From positions 124,001 to 188,000 of the forward strand of contig CAXXVA010000002.1 in NCBI GenBank assembly GCA_963675365.2: DNA of 64,000 bases. The letters are read 5' to 3'. The notes below the pieces were generated by a model. The model was not told where the DNA came from and ran no database searches. It worked only from the letters and a program-made list of their open reading frames with translations. The stretch is from CAXXOK01 sp963675365 (GTDB lineage: Bacteria > Bacillota > Clostridia > Christensenellales > Aristaeellaceae). A program made the position numbers and the translations under genes. The stretch's first letter is position 1. Each line of letters begins with the position of its first letter. Below, piece by piece: positions 8,195 through 16,326 of the stretch.

Positions 8195-8878
8195 TTAGGC
8201 TTTGCAGGATTCCGCGGACTGGTTGTTCACCGGATGTCCGTTGATTTCCAACTCAAATTCCTGCTTTAAAAACCGCGCGGCCTTCTCGCACATCAAAATG
8301 CGGGGCAGGTAGATGGACAGGTACTCAAGCACGGAGCTTGTCGTATCCATCACCAGCGACTGGCGGATCACGCGGGTCTTGCGGTTGACGATCACTTCGT
8401 TTTTCTGGATGGCGAAGTTCACGCGGTCGTGGATATCGGTGGGATCGGGGCTGCCGTTGCGCACCCGGCTTTTGTGCGCGTCGGATTTATCGGCGATGAT
8501 CAGCGCGGCGCTGACCGCCGAAGACGCCGTTCCGCTTTCCTCCTCGTGGTTGCCGACGGCCGTCACCACCTCCAGCGCGTCATTGATGGTCATGCCCGCT
8601 TCGCGGAGGATGGGGAACAGCATGATCGCGCCGTTGGGCCCGTGGTCGTGGCGGTTGATGGAGTTGCCCACGTCGTGTACCCATCCGGCGATGGCCGCAA
8701 GCTCAATCTCGCGCTCGGAATAGCCGAGCTGGATCAAAATATGGCTCGCGGTGCGGCTGACGTAGCTTAAATGCCGCGGGCCGTGATCAGTATACCCCAG
8801 GTGCTCCAGATAGCGGTTGCCCGCCTTGATCAGCGCGCGGATGTTTTCGTTCTGTTTGATATCTGCCAGTGTAATCAT
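8195..8878 (-). CDS. HD domain phosphohydrolase
   Basis: 227 residues. The start is the ATG at 8876-8878, chosen because AAGGAG lies just upstream and the protein begins there with a normal helix; the longer upstream reading (to 9085) overlaps the neighbour and is unlikely. HD-domain metal ligands are visible: His in DHGPRH, HD in GWVHDVGN, and a further His in NRHDHG. The family hydrolyses phosphate esters or nucleotides; the exact substrate is unknown. It lies 10 bases after the HEAT-like gene and 14 before the zinc-ribbon gene, so the three are probably co-transcribed. Confidence 0.8.
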   Translation of the reverse strand: MITLADIKQNENIRALIKAGNRYLEHLGYTDHGPRHLSYVSRTASHILIQLGYSEREIELAAIAGWVHDVGNSINRHDHGPNGAIMLFPILREAGMTINDALEVVTAVGNHEEESGTASSAVSAALIIADKSDAHKSRVRNGSPDPTDIHDRVNFAIQKNEVIVNRKTRVIRQSLVMDTTSSVLEYLSIYLPRILMCEKAARFLKQEFELEINGHPVNNQSAESCKA

Positions 8879-8888
8879 GTGTCGCTCC

Positions 8889-9713
8889 TTAGCGCAGCTG
8901 CAGCCGCTGTACGGCAAGGTAGGTCGGATCGTCGGTAAAATCGCGGTAGGGCGCTTCGCCGCCGAGGCGCTCGATGGCGTTGCGGATCTCGATGAAGTCG
9001 ATGTAAGAGGTATCCTTGGCTTCTGCGGCCGAAAGCAGCGGTTCCACGGCGCGCTCGTCGTCCATCTTGCCCAGATAGCCCGCATACAGCGCGCGCTTGC
9101 CCGCCTGAGTCTTGAAGCGTTCGATGGCGAAGGTCACCACGGCGTCGTCGGCGCCGGGCCGGGCCAAAACGTCCAGCAGCGCTTCCCTGCCAGCGTCGTC
9201 CGCCGCCGTAAAGGCGATCTTCGCGGGGCCGAGCGCCTTGTCGCCCATCAGGTTCAGGCTTTCCAGCGCCGCGTCCAGCAGATCTTCGTCCTCGGTGCGC
9301 TCCACCTGCCAGCGGATGTATTCAACCATCGGCTTATCGCTTTCCATCTCGCGCAGAAGGTCCACGGCGAGCATCCGCGCTTCGGTGGGCGCGCCGGCGT
9401 TTTGCGCAAGCGCCAGCAGCGCGTCCTCGTCGCCCAGCGCATGCAGCCGGGTGAGCAGCGGATCGGGTGTGGGAACGCCCTGTGCGATATAGTCGTTCAG
9501 CAGGTCGATCAGCGCTTTGGCGTCCGTAAAGCGCTCAAAGTATTCCGCGGGCGTCTGCCCGTCCAGAAAATCGGCCGGGGTTTTCAGCCACGCGGTGTAA
9601 AACTCGGGCGCGGCTTCTTCCAGCGCGTCGGCCGTTTTGTATTTTCCGCGGTTTTCTTCAATCCAGCGGCCGAGCGCCTTGGCGAACGCCGCGTCGAAAT
9701 CAATCAGTTTCAT
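8889..9713 (-). CDS. HEAT-repeat-like helical protein, function unknown
   Basis: 274 residues, acidic and almost entirely helical, with repeated Leu/Ala-rich helix pairs such as DEDALLALAQNAG and DEDLLDAALESL, as in HEAT or armadillo-like scaffolds. No signal peptide, membrane helix or catalytic motif is seen. The ATG at 9711-9713 follows GGAGACC. Tight spacing to the HD gene suggests the two proteins work together, but no function can be assigned. Confidence 0.65.
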   Translation of the reverse strand: MKLIDFDAAFAKALGRWIEENRGKYKTADALEEAAPEFYTAWLKTPADFLDGQTPAEYFERFTDAKALIDLLNDYIAQGVPTPDPLLTRLHALGDEDALLALAQNAGAPTEARMLAVDLLREMESDKPMVEYIRWQVERTEDEDLLDAALESLNLMGDKALGPAKIAFTAADDAGREALLDVLARPGADDAVVTFAIERFKTQAGKRALYAGYLGKMDDERAVEPLLSAAEAKDTSYIDFIEIRNAIERLGGEAPYRDFTDDPTYLAVQRLQLR

Positions 9714-9783
9714 GGGGTCTCCTCTCGTGATACGGGGTTTTTGTAACGTTCGCGTTTTACCGCGCGATCCCCTGTTATGCCCG

Positions 9784-10662
9784 TCAGCGCCGGTTTAAAA
9801 GCCTGAGCAGGTCGGGCGTTGAAAAGTTATATTTTTTTGCGCAGAAGTGGCACACGAGCTCCGCGCCGTCCACGTCGTCGGTGATCATGCGCTTGAGTTC
9901 TTCCGGGCCCAGCGCGATCAACGCGCGCTCCATGCGCTCCCGGGAACAGTTGCATTCGTAGCGCAGTTCCCCGGTTTCCAAAAGCTCCGGCTCAAGCCTC
10001 GCAAACCAGGTTTGCAGAAGGGCTTCCGGCGTTTCGTGCAGCAGCTCGCCCGCGATCTCGCCGAAGATCGGCGAGCGCAGTTCGAGCTGATCGATCAGCT
10101 CGTCGCCGCAGCCCGGCATGGCCTGCAGCAGCACCCCGCCGGCGGCGTCCACCGTCACGTCCGAGGCGATCACGCCCAGGCTGACCAGCGAGGGGCTTTG
10201 CTCGCTCTGTACGTAGTAGTACGCAAGGTCGGCGGCGATTTCGCCCGAGGTCAGGCTCACCTGGCCGATGTAGGGGCTTTTCATACGCAGGTCCTTGACC
10301 ACGCTCAGCCGCCCGTGCCTGCCCACGCCGCCGCCGATATCGAGCTTGCCGTCCTTGAGCGGCAATTGCACCGTGTGGTTTTGCACGTAGCCGCGAACGG
10401 TGACGGCCGCGTCGGCATGCCCTCCAACGCAGACGATCTTTTTCAGCGGCCCGTCGCCGTCGATGGTCAGGGTCACGGTGGATTTCGGCTCCTTAAGCGT
10501 GGAGGTTAGCATGGCCGCGGCCATCAGCCCGCGCCCGAGCGCCGCGGCGGCCACGGCGCTGGACCCCTGCAGTTCCTGCGCCCTGCGCACGGTTTCGGTC
10601 GCGTTTAACATTAGGCCGCGCACGGCGCCGCCCCGCAAGGTGAAATGCAGCATGGTATCCAT
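9784..10662 (-). CDS. hslO: Hsp33 redox-regulated chaperone
   Basis: 292 residues, the usual length. The C-terminal zinc and redox switch is intact: Cys237 and Cys239 (CNC) and Cys271 and Cys274 (CHFC). The N-terminal domain has the expected VTLTIDGDGPLKKIV strand and the GYVQNH turn. Hsp33 is a cytosolic holdase activated by oxidation, in which the cysteines release zinc and form disulfides. The gene starts three bases after the methyltransferase stop and so is co-transcribed with it. Confidence 0.95.
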   Translation of the reverse strand: MDTMLHFTLRGGAVRGLMLNATETVRRAQELQGSSAVAAAALGRGLMAAAMLTSTLKEPKSTVTLTIDGDGPLKKIVCVGGHADAAVTVRGYVQNHTVQLPLKDGKLDIGGGVGRHGRLSVVKDLRMKSPYIGQVSLTSGEIAADLAYYYVQSEQSPSLVSLGVIASDVTVDAAGGVLLQAMPGCGDELIDQLELRSPIFGEIAGELLHETPEALLQTWFARLEPELLETGELRYECNCSRERMERALIALGPEELKRMITDDVDGAELVCHFCAKKYNFSTPDLLRLLNRR

Positions 10663-10665
10663 GGC

Positions 10666-11409
10666 CTAAAGCTCCTTTTTCGTCGCCGCGACGTGCCAGC
10701 GTTTTTCGTCCGGCTTTGGCGCGTCCAACACCCTGTCGCCGTAAGCCCGGACGTCCGCAAAGCCTTCGGCTTCCAGCAGGGCGGTCAGCTGTTTAAGCGT
10801 ATAGCCGTACTGGGTTTGTTCTTCCACGATGCGGCCGTAGTGCCCGTCCTTCTCCCGCTTGAAGATCGAAAGCCGCATCTCCACGCGGCAGGACGAGCTG
10901 TAATAGCGGTTCGTCCACAGGTAGGCGACGTCGTTGAGGTCTTCGCCGTGGGTGTTGCTGCCGAGCACGTTTTGCAGCTTCCAGGGCGTCGATACGTCGA
11001 AAATCAGCGCGCCGCCGGGCCTGAGCGCCTGGTGCGCGGCCCGGAAAAACGCGGATACGTCCTGTTTGGAGGGCAGGTAGTTCACCCCGTCGCAGGTGCA
11101 CAGCACCGCGTCCTGCGGGCGGTGCAGCGTAAACGTCCGCATGTCCATGTGCACAAAGGGGATGGCTAGCCCCAGGCGCCGCGCCTTGCCCGCCGCGACG
11201 GCGAGCATATCGGCGGAGGCGTCCACCCCGGTCATCGCGTAGGTTTTGGCAAGCGGAAGCGTCAGCCCGCCCGTGCCGCAGGCGCACTCGCACACCGCGC
11301 CTTTATGAACGCCGCGCAGGCGCAGAAGCTCGCGGTAAAAAGCGGCCCATGCGGGATAATCCACATCGGCCATCAGGCGGTCATATACGGATGCAAACGC
11401 GGTATACAA
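10666..11409 (-). CDS. class I SAM-dependent methyltransferase
   Basis: 247 residues beginning with the YDRLMADVDYP motif common to a family of Firmicute methyltransferases. The SAM-binding loop is CACGTGGLTLPLA (about 44-56), followed by GVDASADML (acidic residue binding the ribose) and LCTCDGVNYL at motif IV. The acceptor is unknown. It lies between a DUF624-like membrane protein gene and hslO with gaps of 19 and 3 bases. Confidence 0.85.
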   Translation of the reverse strand: MYTAFASVYDRLMADVDYPAWAAFYRELLRLRGVHKGAVCECACGTGGLTLPLAKTYAMTGVDASADMLAVAAGKARRLGLAIPFVHMDMRTFTLHRPQDAVLCTCDGVNYLPSKQDVSAFFRAAHQALRPGGALIFDVSTPWKLQNVLGSNTHGEDLNDVAYLWTNRYYSSSCRVEMRLSIFKREKDGHYGRIVEEQTQYGYTLKQLTALLEAEGFADVRAYGDRVLDAPKPDEKRWHVAATKKEL

Positions 11410-11428
11410 TCAACAGTCTCCCACGAAC

Positions 11429-12415
11429 CTAGACTTCGTCCTCAAGCTCGTCGTCGTCATCGTCGTCGTCGTCCTTGTGCAGCCCGCGATCCACCACCGC
11501 GCCGTCGATTTTGGAGTTGATGAACTTGTCAAACACGGCGTTTGAAAAGCTTGCCGAGATAAAGCGGCTGAGCGCAAATCCCAGCAGCATATAGTACAGG
11601 AACAGGATCACAACGACCCATACGTAGTACACCGTGAAAAACGCCACCACGATTCCGATGATCGTCGGCACCAGCGTGATCAGCTTGAACAAAACGGTCT
11701 GGGGCAGCCGCCCAAGGGTGAGCAGCAGGGAATTGCGGATAAGCTGGGGGTACGTCAGCTTGTAGCTGACCATCAGCGGATAGGTGAAGATCAGGCTCAT
11801 CATCCACACAATGCCCACCAGCAGCGTGAGCATCTGGGGAATCACGTAGAGCATGCCGTTGGTGCTGGCAAGCGAGCCGTAAAAATCCCAGCACACGTAC
11901 ACGATCACCGGCACAAGCCCGGTGATGAAGCCGGTCAACAGCCCGTGCTTCCAGTTCTCTTTCACGGCGTCCTTGAAATCGCTGAAGATAAAGGCGTGCT
12001 CGTCGCGCGCCCAGTTGCGCGTTACGAAGCAAAGCCCGGGCGTAAACGGCCCGGTGATGGTAATCGCGGGAATGAGCATCAAAAGCCCGAACATCACGAT
12101 GGACTTGACCTGTTCAACGTTCTGGGCCATTTGCAGGTCGAAATCCGCCTTGAGCAGGGTGCCCTCTTCCAGCAGGATATTGGCGCTTGCCATATCGCCA
12201 AGCACCGTGAAGATCAGGATCAGGTGATAGGCGATCACGATCATCGCGGGCAGCCACGCCAGCATGTATAAAAGGTTCAGCCGCGTCAGCCCGCTCAGCC
12301 GCACGCGCAGCATTTCGCGGAAAAGCTGGCCCCGCGTGGTGGGCAGGTCGTCCTTGGTATAATCGCCCTTGCCGGACTTGCCGTACAGGTAGTTGTTCAT
12401 GAATTTACCGAACAT
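11429..12415 (-). CDS. DUF624/YesL-like membrane protein
   Basis: 328 residues with about six hydrophobic segments spread from 45 to 285. An N-terminal cytosolic region starts with FGKFMNNYLYG and the C-terminus is very acidic, with eight consecutive Asp near residue 315. The pattern of a large loop after the second helix (WARDEHAFIFSDF) fits YesL-type proteins of Firmicutes, often near sugar transport genes. Function is unknown. A promoter with TATAAT at 12522-12527 (minus strand) is about 100 bases upstream, so this gene probably heads the operon that runs to 6198. Confidence 0.65.
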   Translation of the reverse strand: MFGKFMNNYLYGKSGKGDYTKDDLPTTRGQLFREMLRVRLSGLTRLNLLYMLAWLPAMIVIAYHLILIFTVLGDMASANILLEEGTLLKADFDLQMAQNVEQVKSIVMFGLLMLIPAITITGPFTPGLCFVTRNWARDEHAFIFSDFKDAVKENWKHGLLTGFITGLVPVIVYVCWDFYGSLASTNGMLYVIPQMLTLLVGIVWMMSLIFTYPLMVSYKLTYPQLIRNSLLLTLGRLPQTVLFKLITLVPTIIGIVVAFFTVYYVWVVVILFLYYMLLGFALSRFISASFSNAVFDKFINSKIDGAVVDRGLHKDDDDDDDDELEDEV

Positions 12416-12521
12416 CTGGTTTGCCTCCCTCTTGCTCAGGGCAAACGCTGATCAATCCCCCGCACACGGACGATTGCGTTTTCACCGCCGCGCAAGGTAT
12501 TTATTCATCGTTTACCTGGGT

Positions 12522-12527
12522 ATTATA
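12522..12527 (-). promoter_or_regulatory. promoter -10 box for the 12415-to-6198 operon
   Basis: TATAAT on the minus strand, preceded by TGG and placed about 107 bases before the DUF624-like start. A good -35 box is not obvious (ATACAC at a 17-base spacing). Confidence 0.45.
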
Positions 12528-12577
12528 CCATATTCGGCTGTGTTGTGTATGGTTGAAGATTCAGGTTTTACAGGCGC

Positions 12578-13675
12578 TCAGCCTTTAAGCTCGTTTTCCA
12601 GAAATCTGAGGATGTCCCCGGCGGCCGGCGGGCAGCCCGGCACGCTTTTGGAAAATCGGGATGTGCAGCGCCCGATGCCGATCGCCCCGTCCACGGTCTG
12701 GCCCTGATAGCCCTGCCCAACGCAAACGGGAACGCGAAGTTTGCCTAGTTTTCCGCTCTCGTCCAGCCGCAACAGCGCGTAGACGGTGTTGGCGCAGCAG
12801 GCCGAACAGGCGTCCTTCTGGGTAACGCGGGACAAAAGCCGGTTGACGCGGCGCTGCGGCGCGCGCATGGCGGTTTTGGGCTGCGAAAGAACGATCTCCT
12901 CAAGCGCCGAAAGGTCCGCGCTGCCCGCGCCGAGCGCTTCCGCGATGCCGATGTAGGGCACGTCGCTTAATTGATAGCCAAGCTGCGTGCAGGCGTACGC
13001 GTCGCAGAGCACCGGGTCATGGGTGCCGAAAATCTGGTCGCGCTGTACGGGGCTGCCGCCTTCCTCATAATCAAGATCGCCGCAGACCGCGTCCACCAGC
13101 ACGAAGTTCTGCTTAAGGCCCAGCGCCAGATGCCCGATGGGCTTGTGCAGGCCCATGGCGTGGTAGCGGCGCTTTTCGGAATTGGGGATGAGCCCCTTCA
13201 TGTTTTTCAGCGCGCAGGTCAGCCGCGTCTGGCAGTGGCCTTTCATCACGGGCACGTTGATCAGGTAATCGAGCTTCAGGGCGCTGTCGCAGATTTTAAG
13301 CTCCATCCCGCCGCAATCGACCGCCGTGGAGCTGTCCGGCTGGGTATCGATGAACGGGACGCCGGTTTTTTTGGAAAGGTCGGTATACCCGCACACGTCG
13401 GCGGCGTCTTTGGTGCGCGCGCCCACCCAGGCGCCCTCCAGCATGCAGAGGTTGTTAAATCCGTGCGCCCGGAGATAGTCGATGATGCCCTCTACGATCT
13501 GCGGGTGCGTGGTCGCGCCGTTGCAGGCGTCCGACGCCAGCACGAGGTTGGGCTTGATGCCGATCAGCGCGCCCTTGTCCGGGATATCGTTTTGGATATC
13601 GGCGGCCTCCAGCACGGACATGGCCATGGCCTTCAAATCGCTTCCGTAGGTGCTCCAGATGGTGTTGTTTTTCAT
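12578..13675 (-). CDS. DUF362 domain protein
   Basis: 365 residues. The start is the ATG at 13673-13675 behind GGAGGGC; an upstream extension to 13981 would overlap a plus-strand gene and lacks support. DUF362 blocks are visible: IGIKPNLV, HPQIVEGIIDYLR, NVPVMKGHCQTRLTCALKNMKG (the last is split by a loop) and DAVCGDLDYEEGG. Cysteines near 300 (CSACCANTVYALL) resemble a metal or Fe-S binding site. The role of DUF362 is not established; related proteins lie near ferredoxin-dependent enzymes. The gene is divergent from the flavoprotein gene. Confidence 0.8.
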   Translation of the reverse strand: MKNNTIWSTYGSDLKAMAMSVLEAADIQNDIPDKGALIGIKPNLVLASDACNGATTHPQIVEGIIDYLRAHGFNNLCMLEGAWVGARTKDAADVCGYTDLSKKTGVPFIDTQPDSSTAVDCGGMELKICDSALKLDYLINVPVMKGHCQTRLTCALKNMKGLIPNSEKRRYHAMGLHKPIGHLALGLKQNFVLVDAVCGDLDYEEGGSPVQRDQIFGTHDPVLCDAYACTQLGYQLSDVPYIGIAEALGAGSADLSALEEIVLSQPKTAMRAPQRRVNRLLSRVTQKDACSACCANTVYALLRLDESGKLGKLRVPVCVGQGYQGQTVDGAIGIGRCTSRFSKSVPGCPPAAGDILRFLENELKG

Positions 13676-13778
13676 ACTGCCCTCCGTGGGTCCGGCCGCG
13701 CCGAAGTGGTTTCGCCTATAGAATAGACCGTTGAGACGGCTGATGTCAACGCCGCGGCGAAAAGGCTCCAGCAAGCGC

Positions 13779-13807
13779 TTTACGCGGGCTGTGCGCTCTG
13801 CTATGAT
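13779..13807 (+). promoter_or_regulatory. promoter of the HI0933-type flavoprotein gene
   Basis: TTTACG (13779-13784) and TATGAT (13802-13807), spacer 17 bases, about 20 bases before the start codon. The leader is very short. Confidence 0.5.
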
Positions 13808-13826
13808 GGATCGGGGAGGGATAGCC

Positions 13827-15062
13827 ATGCATATAGCGGTTATCGGCGGCGGAGCGGCCGGATTTGCGGCGGCGATCGCCGCGGCGCAGGGCGGCGCGCA
13901 GGTCACGGTGCTGGAGCGCAACGCAAAGCCGCTCAAAAAGCTCGGCGTGACCGGCAACGGGCGGGGCAACGTGATGAACACGGGCGAGCCCGTCTATTAC
14001 GGCGATCCCGCGTTCGCCGAAGCGGTGCTCGGGCGCTGCGGCGTTCAGGAGCTTACCGCGTTTTTTGCCTCGCTGGGCGTTCCCCTGCGCGAGGAGGGCG
14101 AGCATCTGCTTTACCCCGCGAGCTTGCAGGCCTCGGCGGTGCAAAGCGCGCTGCTTTTGCGCGCCGGGCAGTTGAACATCGACGTCCGATGTCTTACGCA
14201 CGTTACGCGCATCGCGCCTGAAAAGGGCGGCTTTGCGGTCTCCGGCATGCAGGGATCGGGCGGCGATCCAAAGCACAATACGGAAGCGCCGTTCAGTCTG
14301 CACGCCGACAAGGTGATCGTCGCCTGCGGCGGCGCGGCCTACCCCGTGCACGGCACCGACGGCACAGCCTACGGCCTGTTAACGGCGCTTGGGCACAAGA
14401 GCACGCCCATATTCCCCGCGCTGTGCGCGCCCACCGTGCCCAAAAAGCGGCTACAGGGGCTTAAAGGCCAGCGTGTGCGCGCGAAGCTCTGGCTGGAGGA
14501 CGCGCAGGGGAACTCCCTGCACGCGGCGCGCGGCGAAGCACTGTTTGCCGACGACGCGGTCAGCGGCATCGCGGCCATGCAGCTTGCGCGCTTTGCGCAA
14601 CCGGGCACGGCGCTGTGCCTTGATCTGTCCGACGAGCTGAACCTGCAGGGCGGCGTTCTGCCCTTCCTCCGGTCTCTCGCCGACGCGCGGAAGGAGCTTC
14701 CAATAGCCGAGCTGTTCACCGGCGTGCTGTCCACGCCCGTGTCCCGGATGATCCTGCGCGAGGCGGGTATGAAAGACCTGTCCGCGCCCATCTCCGCCCT
14801 CGGCATGGACCAACTGCGGGCCATTGCCGAGACAATTGCCTGTGTCCGCCTGCCGGTTCAGGGCACGCGCGGGTTTGACTTTGCGCAGGTCACCGCGGGC
14901 GGCATCGAAACGGAAAACTTCGATCCCGCCACCATGGAAAGCCGCCTTGTGCCCGGCCTGTACGCCGCCGGAGAAATTTTAAACGTCGACGGCGACTGCG
15001 GCGGATTCAATTTAATGTTTGCGTTTGCCTCCGGTTTGATAGCCGGCGCCTCAGCCCGATGA
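13827..15062 (+). CDS. FAD-dependent oxidoreductase, HI0933/BaiN-like
   Basis: 411 residues from the ATG that follows GGGGAGGG. The Rossmann motif IGGGAAGFAAAI begins at residue 5 and binds FAD ADP. NAKPLKKLGVTGNGRGNVMN is the family block after it, and the C-terminal GGIETENFDP...GLYAAGEILNVDGDCGGFN is the second FAD contact. The family includes BaiN and related flavoproteins; the physiological substrate here is unknown. The last 19 bases-long stretch CCTCCGGTTTGATAGCCGG near the 3' end is repeated 90 bases later outside the gene. Confidence 0.85.
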   Translation: MHIAVIGGGAAGFAAAIAAAQGGAQVTVLERNAKPLKKLGVTGNGRGNVMNTGEPVYYGDPAFAEAVLGRCGVQELTAFFASLGVPLREEGEHLLYPASLQASAVQSALLLRAGQLNIDVRCLTHVTRIAPEKGGFAVSGMQGSGGDPKHNTEAPFSLHADKVIVACGGAAYPVHGTDGTAYGLLTALGHKSTPIFPALCAPTVPKKRLQGLKGQRVRAKLWLEDAQGNSLHAARGEALFADDAVSGIAAMQLARFAQPGTALCLDLSDELNLQGGVLPFLRSLADARKELPIAELFTGVLSTPVSRMILREAGMKDLSAPISALGMDQLRAIAETIACVRLPVQGTRGFDFAQVTAGGIETENFDPATMESRLVPGLYAAGEILNVDGDCGGFNLMFAFASGLIAGASAR

Positions 15063-15136
15063 AAGGACCCCATCTGCTTTGTTGACTTCGTCGGGATAGC
15101 GCATCACTTACAAACGACCTCCGGTTTGATAGCCGG
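15028..15136 (+). repeat. direct repeat of a gene 3' end with family A fragment
   Basis: CCTCCGGTTTGATAGCCGG occurs at 15028-15046 inside the flavoprotein gene and again at 15118-15136, 90 bases later. The sequence between includes GCATCACTTACAAACG (15101-15116), which matches the centre of family A repeats. Confidence 0.55.
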
Positions 15137-15155
15137 TTCGGCGGCAGGAGAACGT

Positions 15156-15186
15156 CCTTCTTTCTTTTAGAAAAAAAGAAAGAAGG
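15156..15186. terminator. A/T-rich hairpin after the flavoprotein gene
   Basis: CCTTCTTTCTTTT (15156-15168) pairs perfectly with AAAAGAAAGAAGG (15174-15186). A similar hairpin is at 45676-45705. It may end plus-strand transcription. Confidence 0.5.
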
Positions 15187-15210
15187 CAAAGAAAACCAAA
15201 TATACAAAAA

Positions 15211-15232
15211 TTGGCCGCGCAATGCGCGGCCA
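15211..15232 (-). terminator. terminator of the GlsB-like gene (family C copy 1)
   Basis: TTGGCCGCGC (15211-15220) pairs with GCGCGGCCAA (15223-15232). On the minus strand it is followed by TTTTTG, as expected after the gene ending at 15289. The adjoining GTTCAGGGGC segment (15239 on) recurs next to the terminators at 24943 and 45622. Confidence 0.7.
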
Positions 15233-15288
15233 ATGACGGTTCAGGGGCAAAGCCCTTGTCAGGGTGATAGTGATGAAAACCCTATCGT

Positions 15289-15540
15289 CTACTTGCGTTT
15301 GAACATACCCGTCACAACCAGTAACAGGCACGCGCCGCCAAGCGCGATCAGGAAACTGCCCAGGTTGAAGCCGCTGATGGCGCCAAGGCCCAGCAGCGAA
15401 GCGATCCAGCCGCCCAGCAGGCCGCCGACGATGCCTACGACGATGTTGGCAAGCAGCCCCATGTTTTTGTTGCGGCCCGTAATCATGCTGGCGACCCAAC
15501 CTGCCAGCCCGCCCATAACGATCCAGGAAATAATACCCAT
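15289..15540 (-). CDS. GlsB/YeaQ/YmgE family membrane protein
   Basis: 83 residues from the ATG at 15538-15540 behind AAGGAGGAG. Three glycine-rich hydrophobic helices, with the family signature W-V-x-x-M-I-T-G-R at about 15-23 and GGLLGGWIASLLG near 40-52. This is a widespread small membrane protein linked to stress responses in several bacteria, with no proven biochemical role. It stands alone, with a terminator downstream. Confidence 0.9.
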   Translation of the reverse strand: MGIISWIVMGGLAGWVASMITGRNKNMGLLANIVVGIVGGLLGGWIASLLGLGAISGFNLGSFLIALGGACLLLVVTGMFKRK

Positions 15541-15686
15541 ATTGCTCCTCCTTATAGTCCGGTTAAGCGCCGCGCCGACGGATGCGTCCGCCGCCTGCGG
15601 CATGCGTTTCGTCTGTACAAAAATCATTATAAGCAGGCGTTTTGCGCCTGTAAAGCACTCTAGCATATTCTAATCAAGCTCTAAGC

Positions 15687-15715
15687 TTGCGCCAACTCCC
15701 GCCGTGCGGTACAAT
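15687..15715 (+). promoter_or_regulatory. promoter of the LMW phosphatase gene
   Basis: TTGCGC (15687-15692) and TACAAT (15710-15715) with a 17-base spacer, 32 bases before the TTG start. Confidence 0.6.
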
Positions 15716-15747
15716 CAGAAAACCATCGTAGATTTGGAGGGAACGTT

Positions 15748-16203
15748 TTGCACCGCATCCTGTTTGTTTGTATGGGTAACATCTGCCGCAGCCCCATGGC
15801 GGAGTTCATTCTGAAAGACCTTGTCAAAAAGCGCGGCCTTGCCGGGGATTTTCACATCGAGTCGCGCGCGACCAGCACCGAGGAGCTTGGCAACCCCGTA
15901 TACCCGCCCGCGAAAGCGGAGCTTCAAAAGCACGGCATTTCCTGTGATGGGAAGGTGTCCATACAGCTTACAAAAGCGGATTACGACGCGTTCGATCTGC
16001 TGATCGCCATGGACAAGCTGAACCTGCGCAATATCGACCGCATCACCGGCGGCGATCCGCAGGGGAAGGTACACCTGATGATGGAGCGTACCGCACGCCC
16101 CGGCGAGGTGGACGATCCGTGGTTTACCCGCCGATTTGACATTACCTACCGGGATATCCTGGAGGGCTGCGAGGCGTGGCTGGACGTGATTGTAAAGCCG
16201 TAA
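15748..16203 (+). CDS. low molecular weight protein-tyrosine phosphatase
   Basis: 151 residues, normal for the family. It uses a TTG start, supported by GGAGG seven bases upstream and by the catalytic loop falling at the usual position. The P-loop is Cys8-x5-Arg14 (CMGNICR) followed by SPMAE. The general acid is in DDP (Asp122 or Asp123). Such enzymes dephosphorylate tyrosine kinases or arginine phosphate (YwlE type); residue 9 is Met rather than the usual small residue, so the class is open. A terminator follows at 16235. Confidence 0.9.
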   Translation: MHRILFVCMGNICRSPMAEFILKDLVKKRGLAGDFHIESRATSTEELGNPVYPPAKAELQKHGISCDGKVSIQLTKADYDAFDLLIAMDKLNLRNIDRITGGDPQGKVHLMMERTARPGEVDDPWFTRRFDITYRDILEGCEAWLDVIVKP

Positions 16204-16234
16204 GCGCCTCATGCCGCAAAGAAATGCGCCTTGA

Positions 16235-16261
16235 AAATGCCCGCTGACACGGCGGGCATTT
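16235..16261 (+). terminator. hairpin after the LMW phosphatase gene
   Basis: AAATGCCCGC (16235-16244) pairs with GCGGGCATTT (16252-16261), giving a perfect 10-bp stem with a short T run. TATGAT at 16302-16307 just after it may be the -10 box of gpsA. Confidence 0.65.
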
Positions 16262-16326
16262 CCGCGCTGGGTTGGAGGTTTCCCAAAACCCCCATCCGTG
16301 GTATGATGTCGTGGGGAGGAATGGCA

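Noticed and set aside
8879..9085. N-terminal extension of the HD-domain gene to 9085
   Set aside because: Would overlap the HEAT-like gene and has no ribosome site; the internal ATG with AAGGAG is preferred.
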